A stretch of 64,000 nt of DNA from Membranipora membranacea. Its lineage: Eukaryota > Bryozoa > Gymnolaemata > Cheilostomatida > Membraniporidae. The notes under the pieces are model-generated. The model saw only the letters and a list, made by a program, of their open reading frames with translations. It was not told the DNA's origin and did no database searches. The stretch lies in contig OU612071.1 in the NCBI GenBank assembly GCA_914767715.1, forward strand, positions 18,596,948 through 18,660,947, in the 5' to 3' direction. Within the stretch, counting starts at the first letter, position 1; each line of letters starts with the position of its first letter. A program made the position numbers and the translations under genes. Positions 45,944 through 56,991 of the stretch are shown piece after piece.

Positions 45944-46948
45944 AATGACATCACAATTCTGGATGGTTGTGTCATTCCAGTCTAGTACCTCAGGTTCACG
46001 TATGTCAATAATGTTTCCATCAGTGAGGAAAGCTATTGGGGTGTCTTGGGCAATGTGGATGGCTTCTGCGGTTATGTTGGCAACTCTGAGTACCAAACAC
46101 TCTTTCACGTAGCATCTTGATGCAATTAGATTGTACGAATCGACTACTCTGAAGTTTGGCTCTATGAGTCCTCCGCCTTCTATGGTGGTGTGAGCATACA
46201 TAGGTATAACTCTTTCTGAGTAGGCCTCAATGGTCACTGACCGAGCTGAGTAGCATGCACACGCTAGCCTGTCACCACTACTGTTCACTAGAGGTAAAGA
46301 TTGCTGTAGCATTCTGAGGTTCATTTCATTGAGGTCCAGTACACATCCAAATGCCACCAGAAAATCCATGCCAATGAAACCATTTTCAGTAATGTCAGCC
46401 ACCTCCATAAGTCCTAGCAAGTTTTCACTGCCCAACTTGACATTCACCTCATGCTTGCCATAACAAGATATAGGACTGCCAGTTGCAGTTTTACCCTTCG
46501 GTTTTCCAGGTTCACACTGACCATCTAAGATACCTAGCTTGATAGCATGTACTTTACTCAATATGGAGGTGGTAGCACCCGTGTCAAGCAAAAACACAGT
46601 TTTGTACCCATTTACCTCCACCGGTACATAAGGTGAGTATAAATCTGATCGACATAATCTTCTTACATCGATTAATTGATCATCAGAAGAATCTGATTGC
46701 TGATATGGTAATGCTTCTGATAATAAGTTCAGAGTTGTCTCCTCTTTTTCAAGAGTTAAACCTGATGCATGCAACTCAATCTTATCTGGTATAACATAAC
46801 CTGGAGATAGACCTGTGTTGCTAGACTCCAATTCAAATTCTGCTAGCTTAGATCCCATCTCACTAACCATAGCAATGGCCGGTTCAATGTTTACTTTGTC
46901 AGACTGAGAGTGCTGCTGAGCTACTGGGTTATCCATATCAGGATCCAC
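45908..46948 (-). CDS. pro: Retropepsin-like protease (346 aa) with Ty3-type linker
   Basis: Aspartic protease of the retroelement. VFLLDTGATTSIL carries the catalytic DTGA and the following Ile/Leu flap region. ENGFIGMDFL is the second conserved hydrophobic-Gly-x-Asp motif. After it comes the domain usually found between protease and RT in Ty3-type pol (VTIEAYSERVIPMY, LVLRVANIT, DTPIAFL), and then the frame stops inside the 3' LTR. No start is certain. It probably begins by frameshift from gag. Confidence 0.85.
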   Translation of the reverse strand: MDPDMDNPVAQQHSQSDKVNIEPAIAMVSEMGSKLAEFELESSNTGLSPGYVIPDKIELHASGLTLEKEETTLNLLSEALPYQQSDSSDDQLIDVRRLCRSDLYSPYVPVEVNGYKTVFLLDTGATTSILSKVHAIKLGILDGQCEPGKPKGKTATGSPISCYGKHEVNVKLGSENLLGLMEVADITENGFIGMDFLVAFGCVLDLNEMNLRMLQQSLPLVNSSGDRLACACYSARSVTIEAYSERVIPMYAHTTIEGGGLIEPNFRVVDSYNLIASRCYVKECLVLRVANITAEAIHIAQDTPIAFLTDGNIIDIREPEVLDWNDTTIQNCDVIEYSKSNRVILM

Positions 46949-48209
46949 AGTGTTTACACGGTCGTGTTATTCTTGGTTGAGTACCAGCGGTTGGGATAGT
47001 AGGTGATACATTCTTTTGCTCTATTGTAGACAGTGCCACAATTGGCGAGGATCTAGGAGGCTGAGATATTTGACTCTGATTACGCCTGAAGGGCGAGTCA
47101 TGACAGGACCATACATCATGGATGGCAGCTCTCTGTACGGCCTCCTCAAGAGTTTTCGGGCACTCCCGATTCAGCTCATATTTGATATGGACACTGTGCA
47201 AGGAGCGAATGAAATAACTGATGGTAATTTTCTCCCTTGTAAATTTGTCACAGTCATGATAGACAACTTCTACCATCTTCCTTATGTCATTGGCTAGGTC
47301 GGAGATGGACTCATGCTGCCCCTTTTTCCGGCTATCTAGCAACGCTGTATATTTTTGCACCAATAAATGGTTACCATATCTGTTCTCTAATTTTTCAAAT
47401 ACTGTCCTGGAATCAGAGACCTGCTCATAGAGGATACACTCTTTAGCAGCACCAATTAGGCACTGTTTAAGCCATAGAGTGATGATCTTCTCATCCTCCC
47501 AGCCGTTTAGCTCCACACATTGAGCAAACAACAGTTTGAATACGGTGAGATCACCAGAACCATCAAACTTAGGCAAGTCGCCAAGTGGTTTACTAGCTCT
47601 GGCTCTCCTTGGCAGGTCAACAACTGGAATTTCACATGGCCGTCTCCTAGGAGCAGGCACAGGACGCTGACTTGCAGAACTAGGTGCAAGAGTCTGATAA
47701 ACGGTGTCAGGCTCTCTATGTATAGGCGATGACTGATGCTGATGGTCAGCACTAGCTAACCCATATACTATGGATGAGAGGTCAGTCATTCGTCTATCCA
47801 TGTATTCCTGTATTTCTTTTGTATGTGCCTTATTTCTTTCCATGGCCGCCATCATCTCGCCATGATTCCGCTCAATGGAAGCTGATAAATTGGCTGACAG
47901 GTCCGTCAAACTGACAGTAGTGGATTGATCGAATAAGCGACCTGGCTGAGGGCGGGTATCGTTAGCACCTTGCCTCTGCCCAGCAAGCTTATGACTAGGA
48001 AGCTGAACCTGTTCAGTTCTTTCCAGAGCTGAGGCAAGCCAAGCGGGCTGTGATCTTCTAGTAGTCTGAGTTCTTGGCCGTGCTGACTGGCCTTGAGCGA
48101 CTGGTCGATCTGTATTTGATGCCATTGTTTGTTTGCTTTTAGATTTTGCTGAGTCCGCACCAACGATAACCTCCGTACCTTTGTAATTATGCCCACCCGA
48201 GGACGCCAA
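46938..48209 (-). CDS. gag: Retrotransposon gag polyprotein (423 aa)
   Basis: Capsid-like protein of a Ty3-type retroelement. After a Gln/Ser/Arg-rich N-terminal third comes a gag core: LPKFDGSGDLTVFKLLF, LWLKQCLIGAAKECI, FEKLENRYGN, and an LEEAVQRA stretch. It ends CKHCGS and a TGA, the first half of a CCHC zinc knuckle cut short by the stop. The protease frame overlaps by about 11 bases at +1 relative to gag, so a frameshift would be needed to make a fusion. The frame is intact over its full length. Confidence 0.85.
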   Translation of the reverse strand: MASSGGHNYKGTEVIVGADSAKSKSKQTMASNTDRPVAQGQSARPRTQTTRRSQPAWLASALERTEQVQLPSHKLAGQRQGANDTRPQPGRLFDQSTTVSLTDLSANLSASIERNHGEMMAAMERNKAHTKEIQEYMDRRMTDLSSIVYGLASADHQHQSSPIHREPDTVYQTLAPSSASQRPVPAPRRRPCEIPVVDLPRRARASKPLGDLPKFDGSGDLTVFKLLFAQCVELNGWEDEKIITLWLKQCLIGAAKECILYEQVSDSRTVFEKLENRYGNHLLVQKYTALLDSRKKGQHESISDLANDIRKMVEVVYHDCDKFTREKITISYFIRSLHSVHIKYELNRECPKTLEEAVQRAAIHDVWSCHDSPFRRNQSQISQPPRSSPIVALSTIEQKNVSPTIPTAGTQPRITRPCKHCGS

Positions 48210-48374
48210 AGGCTGTGGTACAGGAAATCTCGAAAGGGTGGAACACCTGGCCGTTACCTGGCTAGGGTTTGGTTTTCAGGCTAACGGTATCTAGCTAAAC
48301 AAACTCACCATGAATGAGCCGAGAGAGGATAACTCCTGGGTAGAGAATTCCTGGATATCTATCTTCAGCCTAGA

Positions 48375-48464
48375 GAGGGTCGTACTGGTGGCAAAGCCAA
48401 CCTAGCAGAGCTGTTTACTGAGGGTCGTACTGGTGGCAAAGCCAACCTAGCAGAGCTGGTGTCT
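48375..48464 (+). repeat. 45-bp tandem duplication in the retroelement leader
   Basis: GAGGGTCGTACTGGTGGCAA and GCCAACCTAGCAGAGCTG occur twice in succession, between the 5' LTR and gag. Confidence 0.9.
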
Positions 48465-48640
48465 CGAGTAGCTTACAAGCGGAGCTTGTAGCGGGTGCAT
48501 TTATATCTGATAGTATACGTTGCAAAGCGGGATGCACCCTGACCTTGCCCTCTGAGCAGATTGAGCGGGACGCACCCGGAATCTGGACTGTGTAGCATTA
48601 GCTATATGAGGTGTATTGACTATATATTCAGACCGGACAC

Positions 48641-48920
48641 TGAAACGCACTTCCTGGGAGTAAGATTGGAAATGCGGTAGACTGTCTGTGATAATACTGT
48701 AAGACGGTGCAGCCGTCTTAATATTGAGTTCCATGTCGATAATTGCTAAGATTAATTGTGTATAGAATATATATTTATGATGTCCGTGAGATTGCTTCTG
48801 CAATAAATATATATATGTTGAAGCCGTCTACATGATATTGATAATATAATATGTTCCAGTTTAAATCAGGGTAGATAACCCTTTTCACATCAGAATGACT
48901 CTGTTTGACTTTGAATATTC
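48641..48920 (-). repeat. 5' LTR
   Basis: 280 bases, from TGAAACGCAC to TTGAATATTC on the + strand, matching 45662-45943. Upstream of it (48921 onward) the sequence is unrelated. Confidence 0.9.
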
Positions 48921-51900
48921 TATATTTAGAATATTCAAAATTAGTAGGCATGATACATCCATTATATTAGCAGACAGCAAGAGTTGTCCCCTCAATAATG
49001 CGTGTTACTGGGCTCGCTATATTATTTATAGCCTCAAAACTACCTCAGTCTCACCCCCATCTTTCCTGATGCAAGTCAACAATGAATTTTATGATTATGA
49101 TTATAATTTGGAGTTGTTTGCAACTGGTACTAAAATTCTTATTTAGGATATTGCTAAAAAAAATTCGACCAATCAGATCGACTAGATCAAAACATGCAGT
49201 CACTGATTTATAAATCATTATAAATAAATTATAAATCAGTGCATGCAGTTATTGGTGTTACTAGAGGTAATGATAGTCATGTCATAGTCATGTCTCAACC
49301 TGTGTCAGAGCCGAGAGATGACTACACTGTGCAGGCAGATGGATGTGTCCGACTGACTAAAGAGAGACTGACTGATTGCCCACCACTGGTGATAAGTTAC
49401 TAGTACATGTGAGTATTCTTACAACGTACTGATTTCTATACACAATTATCAGTCACAATTTGAATATTCATAGTAAGTATCTTATTGCATGTGATGAGTT
49501 CTTCTTTCTTTTATTGTCTTTGCTGTGCGGAGTGCGGGTGTGGGTGAGTGGTCGCGTTTTGGCTTAGCCCTTACCAGGTAAGGTTGGTGCATGTAGTACT
49601 AGTTTGTGCATTGAATTGTGGTAGAGTAGAAAGGAGGGTAGCATGGCCACCCACTGGGACATACTTATATGCCCTTATTTTGCTAATGCCTTGACAGGTT
49701 CAGTAAAAATCTATTTACGGCTGCAGTTTCTGTTTTGATGTTGGTGTAGGATTTGCCTGTTGTTGTCACATGCATGCAACTTGAAGCATACCCTAGGCAG
49801 GGTTCATAAACTGCATCCTCGTAAGTCATGGCAGCTGTGTCCATAATGCCTGTGCATGAATCGATGCCTGATGCCTACTTTCTGTAGTGAAAAATGAAGA
49901 TCTCCCACATTCATAGTGTCAATGAGCTGTATCACCCCTTTACTCAGATGATTATGTCATCTGCAGAAACCCAAAAGTTAACGCCATATGACAAATATTT
50001 TATGTTGGGCTTACTACAGTTACTCAATGCGTGTGATGTACTGCTATGCTGTGATACCTGTTTCCTACCGGAGGCTTGCTTACTTTTTGTTTGCCACAAG
50101 GCAAATACCTACATAAGGTTTCACACAGGTGGGAAGCAGGGAAATAATTGGGTTGCAATAGTCAGATATGATGTGCCTTACCACCAGTCTACATACAAAA
50201 TTTGTGCGGAGCCACAGACACCAGCATGTCACCCTTCATAGGTGACTCATTTTGATTCTTCAAAACATCCGCACTGAGTAATACAAACTGGTCTTTTATA
50301 AGTGTGTACAGATTGAATGGTAGATCGGTTGGATTGCAATGAATGAACTATCATTAATGGCGTCTAATCCCACGACTAGGCATTGTAAGTAGATCAGTTT
50401 GTTAAATAACCCTGTCTTTCTATCTATTCATAGCAAAATACAGACAAGTCAAAGATGGTAAATACGGATAATTTGACAAGTGGTGGTCAAATAGCAGAAC
50501 GACGAATGTGAGATGGCTGTCTTATTCTACGCGGATAGTCAGGAAAGCACAGGGAGCAATGTGACAGAACAGGTAAGCGAAAAATGATGCTGTTGATATT
50601 TGAATTCGTCATTTTCCAATTTCTCAACCAATTTATAAAAAATACACACACAGAGATTTGCCAACCAGATAAACACATGATGCTGAGTTTAATGTATTTC
50701 ATAGCTGTACTACCTGCACTTTGGGGAGGATGTACAAACAGTCATATAATGGTTTGTCAATTGAGCTGCGCTCAGTTGAACAGGAACAGGGTAGCTCAGC
50801 ATGGGGACATAGTGCTGTCTGTAATATTTAACATGAAATTTAGTGGTTAGCTGTTAATTGGTAATGGACACAGCTGCCAATTTTTGGTGACATACTTCAT
50901 CGCTTAGCTATAAATGTTGGCAGTCGTTTGTCATTGGTACTGAACTCTGATGCTTGTTGTTAACTGCGGTTGTATACCATCAACATATTTACTGAGTCTA
51001 GTCATAATCATAAATATAAAAAGCAGGTAAACCATGCTGGTAGTAGTAGGCCCGGTAGACCACTAATTCCTGAGACTTTTTCAATCATATATATATTTTT
51101 GCACTGACGACCCTGTTGTGTTGTTTTGTGGATTTAAGCAGGATCATATGAGGGAATACTGTATAGATGCTAGTCTACGCACTTTGCAGGATTTGCTTGG
51201 ATTTTTCCTCTCATTACTTCTACATTAATCTTACTTCATGATAATGATGAACTCTTTATTGATAAAATAATACATGCAAAAAAGGAGTGCCTCTATTTGC
51301 AGGAAAAGATGAAAGGATAATATTTGAGAATGTATAAAAATACAATCTACAGGAAATTGGTTTTTGAACAGATTTTACAAGTATTATAAATGACATAATA
51401 ATGAAATACAGTTTGAGGCTTGAAAATAAAAATATCATGAGTATTTGAGTGGCAATTATTTGAGATTGTGATGACTGTGATTGTCCTCCGTACTATCTGA
51501 GATCGGTGTCTGCGGCGCTGGTCTCCATTCCTCATACATCAGACGGCCCTAGTCGCCGCAATACCAAACCTCAAGCGCTAGTTTGTAACTATAGGCTATA
51601 GCTTTGCCAGTTACTCCCCAGTGGAGGTATAGCCTTGTTATAGCCTGGCCTTGGCTGTCATCTGAACTGGGAAATCAGAACATCAGTCTCCTAGTGAGAT
51701 TTAGGAACAAAATGACTGATTCCCAGTTGTCCATCTTATTTCATATAGCCTAGGGTCCAATAATACACATTGTATGACCTTTTGTCAATGTCATGAATGA
51801 CCGCCCTTATTCAAAATGAAAGAAATTCTGGCTGACATTTTCTTCACATTTTGGCAGTGAATATCTCTGCTCATGGGTATTTCCCGGCGAGGGGCAATAG

Positions 51901-52459
51901 TCTGGGGGGGGGGGGGGCTCAGACTATAGGTGCAGGTATGATGTGTCTTGATGAGCTGCTGAGGTGTGGCTGACCGCAGGCAGGTTATTGTAACATTTCC
52001 TATTGGTGTTTCATCGTCAGTGACAACTGAGGTAAACTGTGAGTTTGAGAGTTCAGTTCCCTACAGAATGTGTACTAAAATGTGTGCCAAACAAGAATTT
52101 GCTACATTTGTTTCTGCTTAAAATAAGGTTTGCGCTAGCCTATTTATACTTCATTGATATTAAAGTTTACTTATTTTCCATGGCCGGGTTGCTAAGTTTG
52201 AATCAATTATTTTATTGTCCATATGCACAAGTTGCGTCATTACAAGATATTCCCCTTACATTGACAGTAGCTGGTTTTGTGCCTGAATCTGGGATTTTTT
52301 AGAGTATTGCTCTGGTGAAATAAATGGCTAAATTATTATTCCATCGTTATGGATTAGTGGGGATAAGACGGTCACTTTGCTGGTGGATTTATTTTGTATC
52401 CCAATTTTGACAGTCATTTTGTGCTAACTGTTCGCCTGATAGGTGACAGTACTGAGATA
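48921..52459. other. Stretch without a supported gene
   Basis: AT-rich DNA with short open frames only. The 115-codon + frame at 49894-50241 shows no motif I know and no splice context. A poly-G run lies near 51905. No RNA gene seen. Confidence 0.5.
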
Positions 52460-52770
52460 CACTATGGTTCCATGGGTCGATTTTGTGGTTCACTCCAATT
52501 TCGAATGGTTAGAATCCAGTGGATTCTAACCATTCCCATGATGGGAAAAACATGAAAAGAATCTGCCGCGTTAAGTCCCTTTGAAGGCATTGTGTGCAAC
52601 GCCGCTAACCATTCAGCCACGACGCCAATTAGGAAATGCGTCGAATAAACACGGTTTGGATATTCGCGTCCAAAAAGTCATTCGTCACAATCGGAATTTG
52701 ACTTTAATGCCATTTCCATGGGGCGATTACTACCGAAATCCTTACATAATCGATCCATGGAACCATAGTG
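52460..52770. mobile_element. 311-bp TIR element with tRNA-like core
   Basis: The ends CACTATGGTTCCATGG and CCATGGAACCATAGTG extend to 23-bp inverted repeats with one mismatch. Inside, on the minus strand, GGCGTCGTGGCTGAATGG resembles a tRNA 5' end with an A box, and GGTTAGAATCC resembles a B box. A 31-base palindrome sits at 52504-52534. It is either a SINE captured by TIRs or a MITE carrying an internal pol III-like promoter. Confidence 0.7.
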
Positions 52771-55700
52771 ATAGAAGCCTCAATTAATTATCTTTGAGCC
52801 ATACAGAATTCAATATGCTCAACATTTGCCTGAGTGGCAGCAGTAGGATAAATAGTCATTAATATAGGATTAATCAATAACCATGGAGACTGCTTTTGAA
52901 AACTTATTTCGTTTGATGGTAGCAGCTGTTTCAATTCTGTTGTTGGCAATCACCAGGAGTGGGCTAGTTAGTCCTAAGCCATGGTTATTTAATCAGTTTT
53001 TATGACAGCTTGCCTTAGTGTTTGCATATAGGCATCTACAAAATATTAACTTGTATTTTCTGTGCTAACTTCATGACACTGTCCATAACACAATGCAACC
53101 AGTTAGTAGTTCTCGTGGAAACCAGTCCCTGCAAGATCAATCAGGGATATTGATAGATGCCGATGAGCTCTTGTAATTCCAGTCTGCTGCAAGAGAGTGG
53201 TTTTGTAATTTTACCATTCAAGCACAAAGCTGGTATGACAAAGGAGCGTTATGATAACAGAATCTTGTATTTTACTGCGACTTTATTTTTCATAAAAAAC
53301 CAGAATGCATGATGATTTTGACAATAAATTTGATCTCTTTTCACAGATATGAAGGTCACCTTTCCTCAGTAAGGGGTGTCACTAATAGTAAAGCAATGCT
53401 AGTGGTGTAACATGAGTAACAGATGATCTGAGAGGTACCGTATCGTCTCCAGGTTAGTGTATAATCCAGTAACTTGAGCACCTGTCACAAATCTGAAGCT
53501 CGTGAGAGGCAGAGAACAAAGATCTTGATTTCTACACAACAACAGAAAAACCAAAAATAGTCTGGGTTCTGGGATTTAAGCTCCATCTCATGTCCTTTTT
53601 ACACTTGTAGAGAGTGCCAATAGTTGTGCAAATATAACAAATAGACAAAATTTTGTGGTAAAAGTCCGTCTAAGAATGATTAAATAGCTTACACCTGTTT
53701 GACTAAACCAAAACGAAGCGCAGCGAAATGAATTAATTTTTATTCTATCGGATTAGAAGTTATTCCATTATGAAAAAACAGGAGACAACTTCCATAAAAA
53801 TGGTTCTTCACTGCTAGACTTTTCACTTAAATAGTTTTTACAATTCAGTTTTTCGTCATATCTGGCCGCCTCAAATGGGTTGTGAATCATTAAAATAAAT
53901 GGATGGTAATCAACATATTAGAACTGACACACACCTGCATCTTCATATGTAATCCCATTTAACTTTATTTATGCAGGTTGGAACATGTCAGTATTGTGTG
54001 ATGACCTCGTTTGATTCGTAACTGAGAAACAAACCTCTACTTCTTTCACTGAACACGATCATGAAGGTATCAACTTGACATTGCACATGGTAAGTAAACA
54101 ATTGGTACCTCTAAGGCTACGAGAAAGTAAGTTTGAGCTCTCCGATAATGAAACCCTGGCTCAATTGTGAATTTGTGAATAAAACTGCGCCGTGTCGATT
54201 TGACCTAATGCCCTCTACCAGCTCTGTAACAATCAAAGGACCAGAACTGGAATTGTAAAACAATAACTTAAACTACCTGCTGCCACTCATGCAAATTTGT
54301 GCTCATTGAATTCTGCATAGCTCCAAGATAATTAATTGAGACTTAAATCTCATAATTGTAACCTAATGGACAAATAATTTGCACGAACTGATCTTCAAAA
54401 TCAGGGCATGAAATCTACCACCAGCATATGACGTGTACAGTGTGCACTAGTAAGACGGTAACTACAGCACCCGATGCGGCAGATAATTAATCTCATACCC
54501 TAATTTTAACGATCAGTTTTGAGCAACACAGAATTCTATAAGCACAAATTTGGCTGTGTGGCAGCAGTGGTTGAAAGAGTAGTTGAAGCGCTCACCTGTG
54601 TTGGGACAGCTTGTAGTAGCATGACATTAAGCGGTCGTTAACATAATGCTACAACCAGCTATTCTGACACATTTTGAGAGCTTAAAATACTCATATGTTG
54701 GGATGTCATATACTTCAATCAATTTTATTGATTATTCAACCACTGTCGGAGGGATGAGATTCACAGTTTTGGTCTCTAATTAAAAACACACTTTTTATTG
54801 AATTGCATCATCGTCGCAACATGGTTATTTTACAGCAAGGAGTCTCTAACTCCTTAGTCACAGTAATCCTGGTACCTGCACTATTGGTGTGTGATGAATC
54901 TCAGGCGCCCAAAGCAACTCTATTGACTCAACGTGACATTGAGTGACCAATCACAGCTCAGTGTTCTGCAAGCCTGGCGGTGAGTTCTATACTGTGACAT
55001 TGAACTTGTACCCTAGAGTAGTAGATATCAGCTGGGGTGGTCGAGTCAACACTAATTTTTGATAGGTAATTGGGAGTTTAAAGACTAGAATAGTTATTCG
55101 AAATCTCAGAAATGTGGAAAAGTCCCTTTTTAACTCCTCAATGGTATACCCTGAACCAAGTTTGCTTCAATCTTACTGCATATTGAGTAACTCTCCCTGG
55201 TGACCATAGAGCTTTCTAGTAGAATGGTAGCGACACACAATGCAGGCTTGAATTGGGCTTGAACGTCTGAAATCGAGGTCATTTAGAAACGTTATGTAAG
55301 TCAGGCTAACTTCTCCACACCACCGCTGACACTACTTGACAAGTTTTCTAGGGACTTAAGCCGAGTGTTGGCTTGTAGAACCATAAATGAGTAACTTGAA
55401 CTATCGAAGTGAAGTTCCTCAAACTGCCATCTTGTTTATTTTGTTGATACAGTTCAACCATCTATAAGTTCAAGTCCATCAAAAGTCTGTGAAATCTGTA
55501 GTGGTTAAACAACATTGATGTCACAGATCACGACTTTACCATTACATGTTCGAAACAAAGATGATAATGATAATATTTCTTCAAAATTTAGTAAAACATT
55601 CAGCTCCAAATTACGTTGAGGTTTAATCAGAATTTGTAATTGAAAATAACAAAACATAACATACCTCCTAAATAATGACAACGATACCTCCTCGTCTTTT

Positions 55701-56099
55701 GCCCTGACAGTTGTAAGCAAGTTTCTTTGACACCCTGTTGATGGTTGTCTCATGGCTCCTTCTTGGCTAGATCCAAAGAGCAGGCCATCATGAGTTAAGG
55801 TTTGGTGTTCACATGGTGGCTTTTGAATGCCACAGACCACCTGTTGTATTCTGATGCTCATTAACAAGTTGTATTTTGTGAGATTATATTATAGCAATTT
55901 TTTTTTCATCTCCCCAAGATCTCAATTGGAATAGAAAAGAAAGTCTTCACTAGGCATGCTCAAAGCATACACCCCAGTAACAATTCGTTGCCATGGTGCT
56001 TATAAAAACATCAAATACAATACAACAAGACATCACCATCCACTCCGCTTTATTATTGCTGAGTTTTTATGTATCCAAAACCCCTTATATTGTGTGGGG
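52771..56099. other. Stretch without a supported gene
   Basis: AT-rich DNA. A foldback family member lies at 54600-54665. The 120-codon minus frame 55505-55867 is hydrophilic, shows no recognised motif, and I do not call it a gene. No RNA gene seen. Confidence 0.5.
54600..54665. repeat. Foldback MITE-like element, family member 5
   Basis: AGCTTGTAGTAGCATGACATTA pairs with TAATGCTACAACCAGCT-like sequence on the right (TAACATAATGCTACAACCAG). Confidence 0.5.
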
Positions 56100-56639
56100 G
56101 TAGGAATTCAATTGTCATCCTTTCTGATGTTTAATTACTTTCTCAGCAGCGGCGTGGTAGATTTTTTGAAAGCTATAATGAGTATAAATGACTGTTTTCT
56201 TTTTCTTTTCATAAAAATGACAAGCACATAACTGGATAAAAAATTTGAGGCAGGAAACCATCTTTGTTTTGGATCCTGTTTGCGGATTCTATCTCATAAC
56301 AAGATGACCTTCCTCTACACGCTCTAACCACCTGTGTCCTTCCTGAGTTATCGATTTTATCTCTTTGTTCAAATATTACTATTAGACATGCTAGCAGTTT
56401 TCCCCTCAGTACAAAATGGAGGACAACTCCAAACTGTGGATTGTCAAAAATATTGTTCTTAGATTCAAGCCAATAATCATTAAATCATACAAGTTTGTAT
56501 AAAAATTCCTGAAGAGTTTGTCTTGAGAATGGGAGCCACCCAAGTAGAGCGCCCTCCGACATACCCCAAAGTTCCTTGACGCCCCTCATTTTCTTAATTG
56601 TCTTTATTTCACATGGGTTTTCTCTTTTTTTTTCTGATT

Positions 56640-56991
56640 TGGTGTGTGATGAGTGTCTTCCTCCAGCTGTTTTAAACCTTTGATTTTTTTTTTGGAAATT
56701 GAGCTTTGATTTGTTCTTCTGTCATTTTTTTCTGAGTTGTTAATGCCTGAGCTATGTAGATATTATACCTCTGCGCCTGTTCAGCTGTGTTTGTCGATCA
56801 TACAATGACGTCAATTCTTGCTTTGTCTCCCGGAGAAATCCCTTCCTCTCCATGAATTTAACATAGTCTTTCCTGTCTATGAGAACAAAGGGCTTTCTCC
56901 CGGAAACGTCATTAGTTTTTTTAGTTATACAGTTAGTTGATCTCTGCATTAAATATTGGACACACTGCCTGACCAATGTGCGTCTCGCCAT
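56640..56991 (-). pseudogene. Coding remnant of the dispersed repeat
   Basis: The minus frame from 56991 reads like true coding sequence (KPFVLIDRKDYVKFMERKGF, ETKQELTSLYDRQTQLNRR). A stop follows, and protein-like sequence continues in another frame (IAQALTTQKKMTEEQ). The copy near 63.4 kb shows related DNA. I do not recognise the protein. Confidence 0.35.

Larger units (their letters stand above)
45662..48920 (-). mobile_element. LTR retroelement coding only gag and protease
   Basis: Two near-identical direct repeats (45662-45943 and 48641-48920) bracket a gag frame and a protease frame on the minus strand. There is no reverse transcriptase, RNase H or integrase between the protease and the 3' LTR. 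I found no clear target duplication or primer-binding site. It resembles short non-autonomous (TR-GAG type) Ty3-like elements that rely on a partner for reverse transcription. Confidence 0.85.

Noticed and set aside
49894-50241. 115-codon + frame
   Set aside because: No recognised motif, no signal of splicing or conservation. Length is possible by chance in this much DNA.
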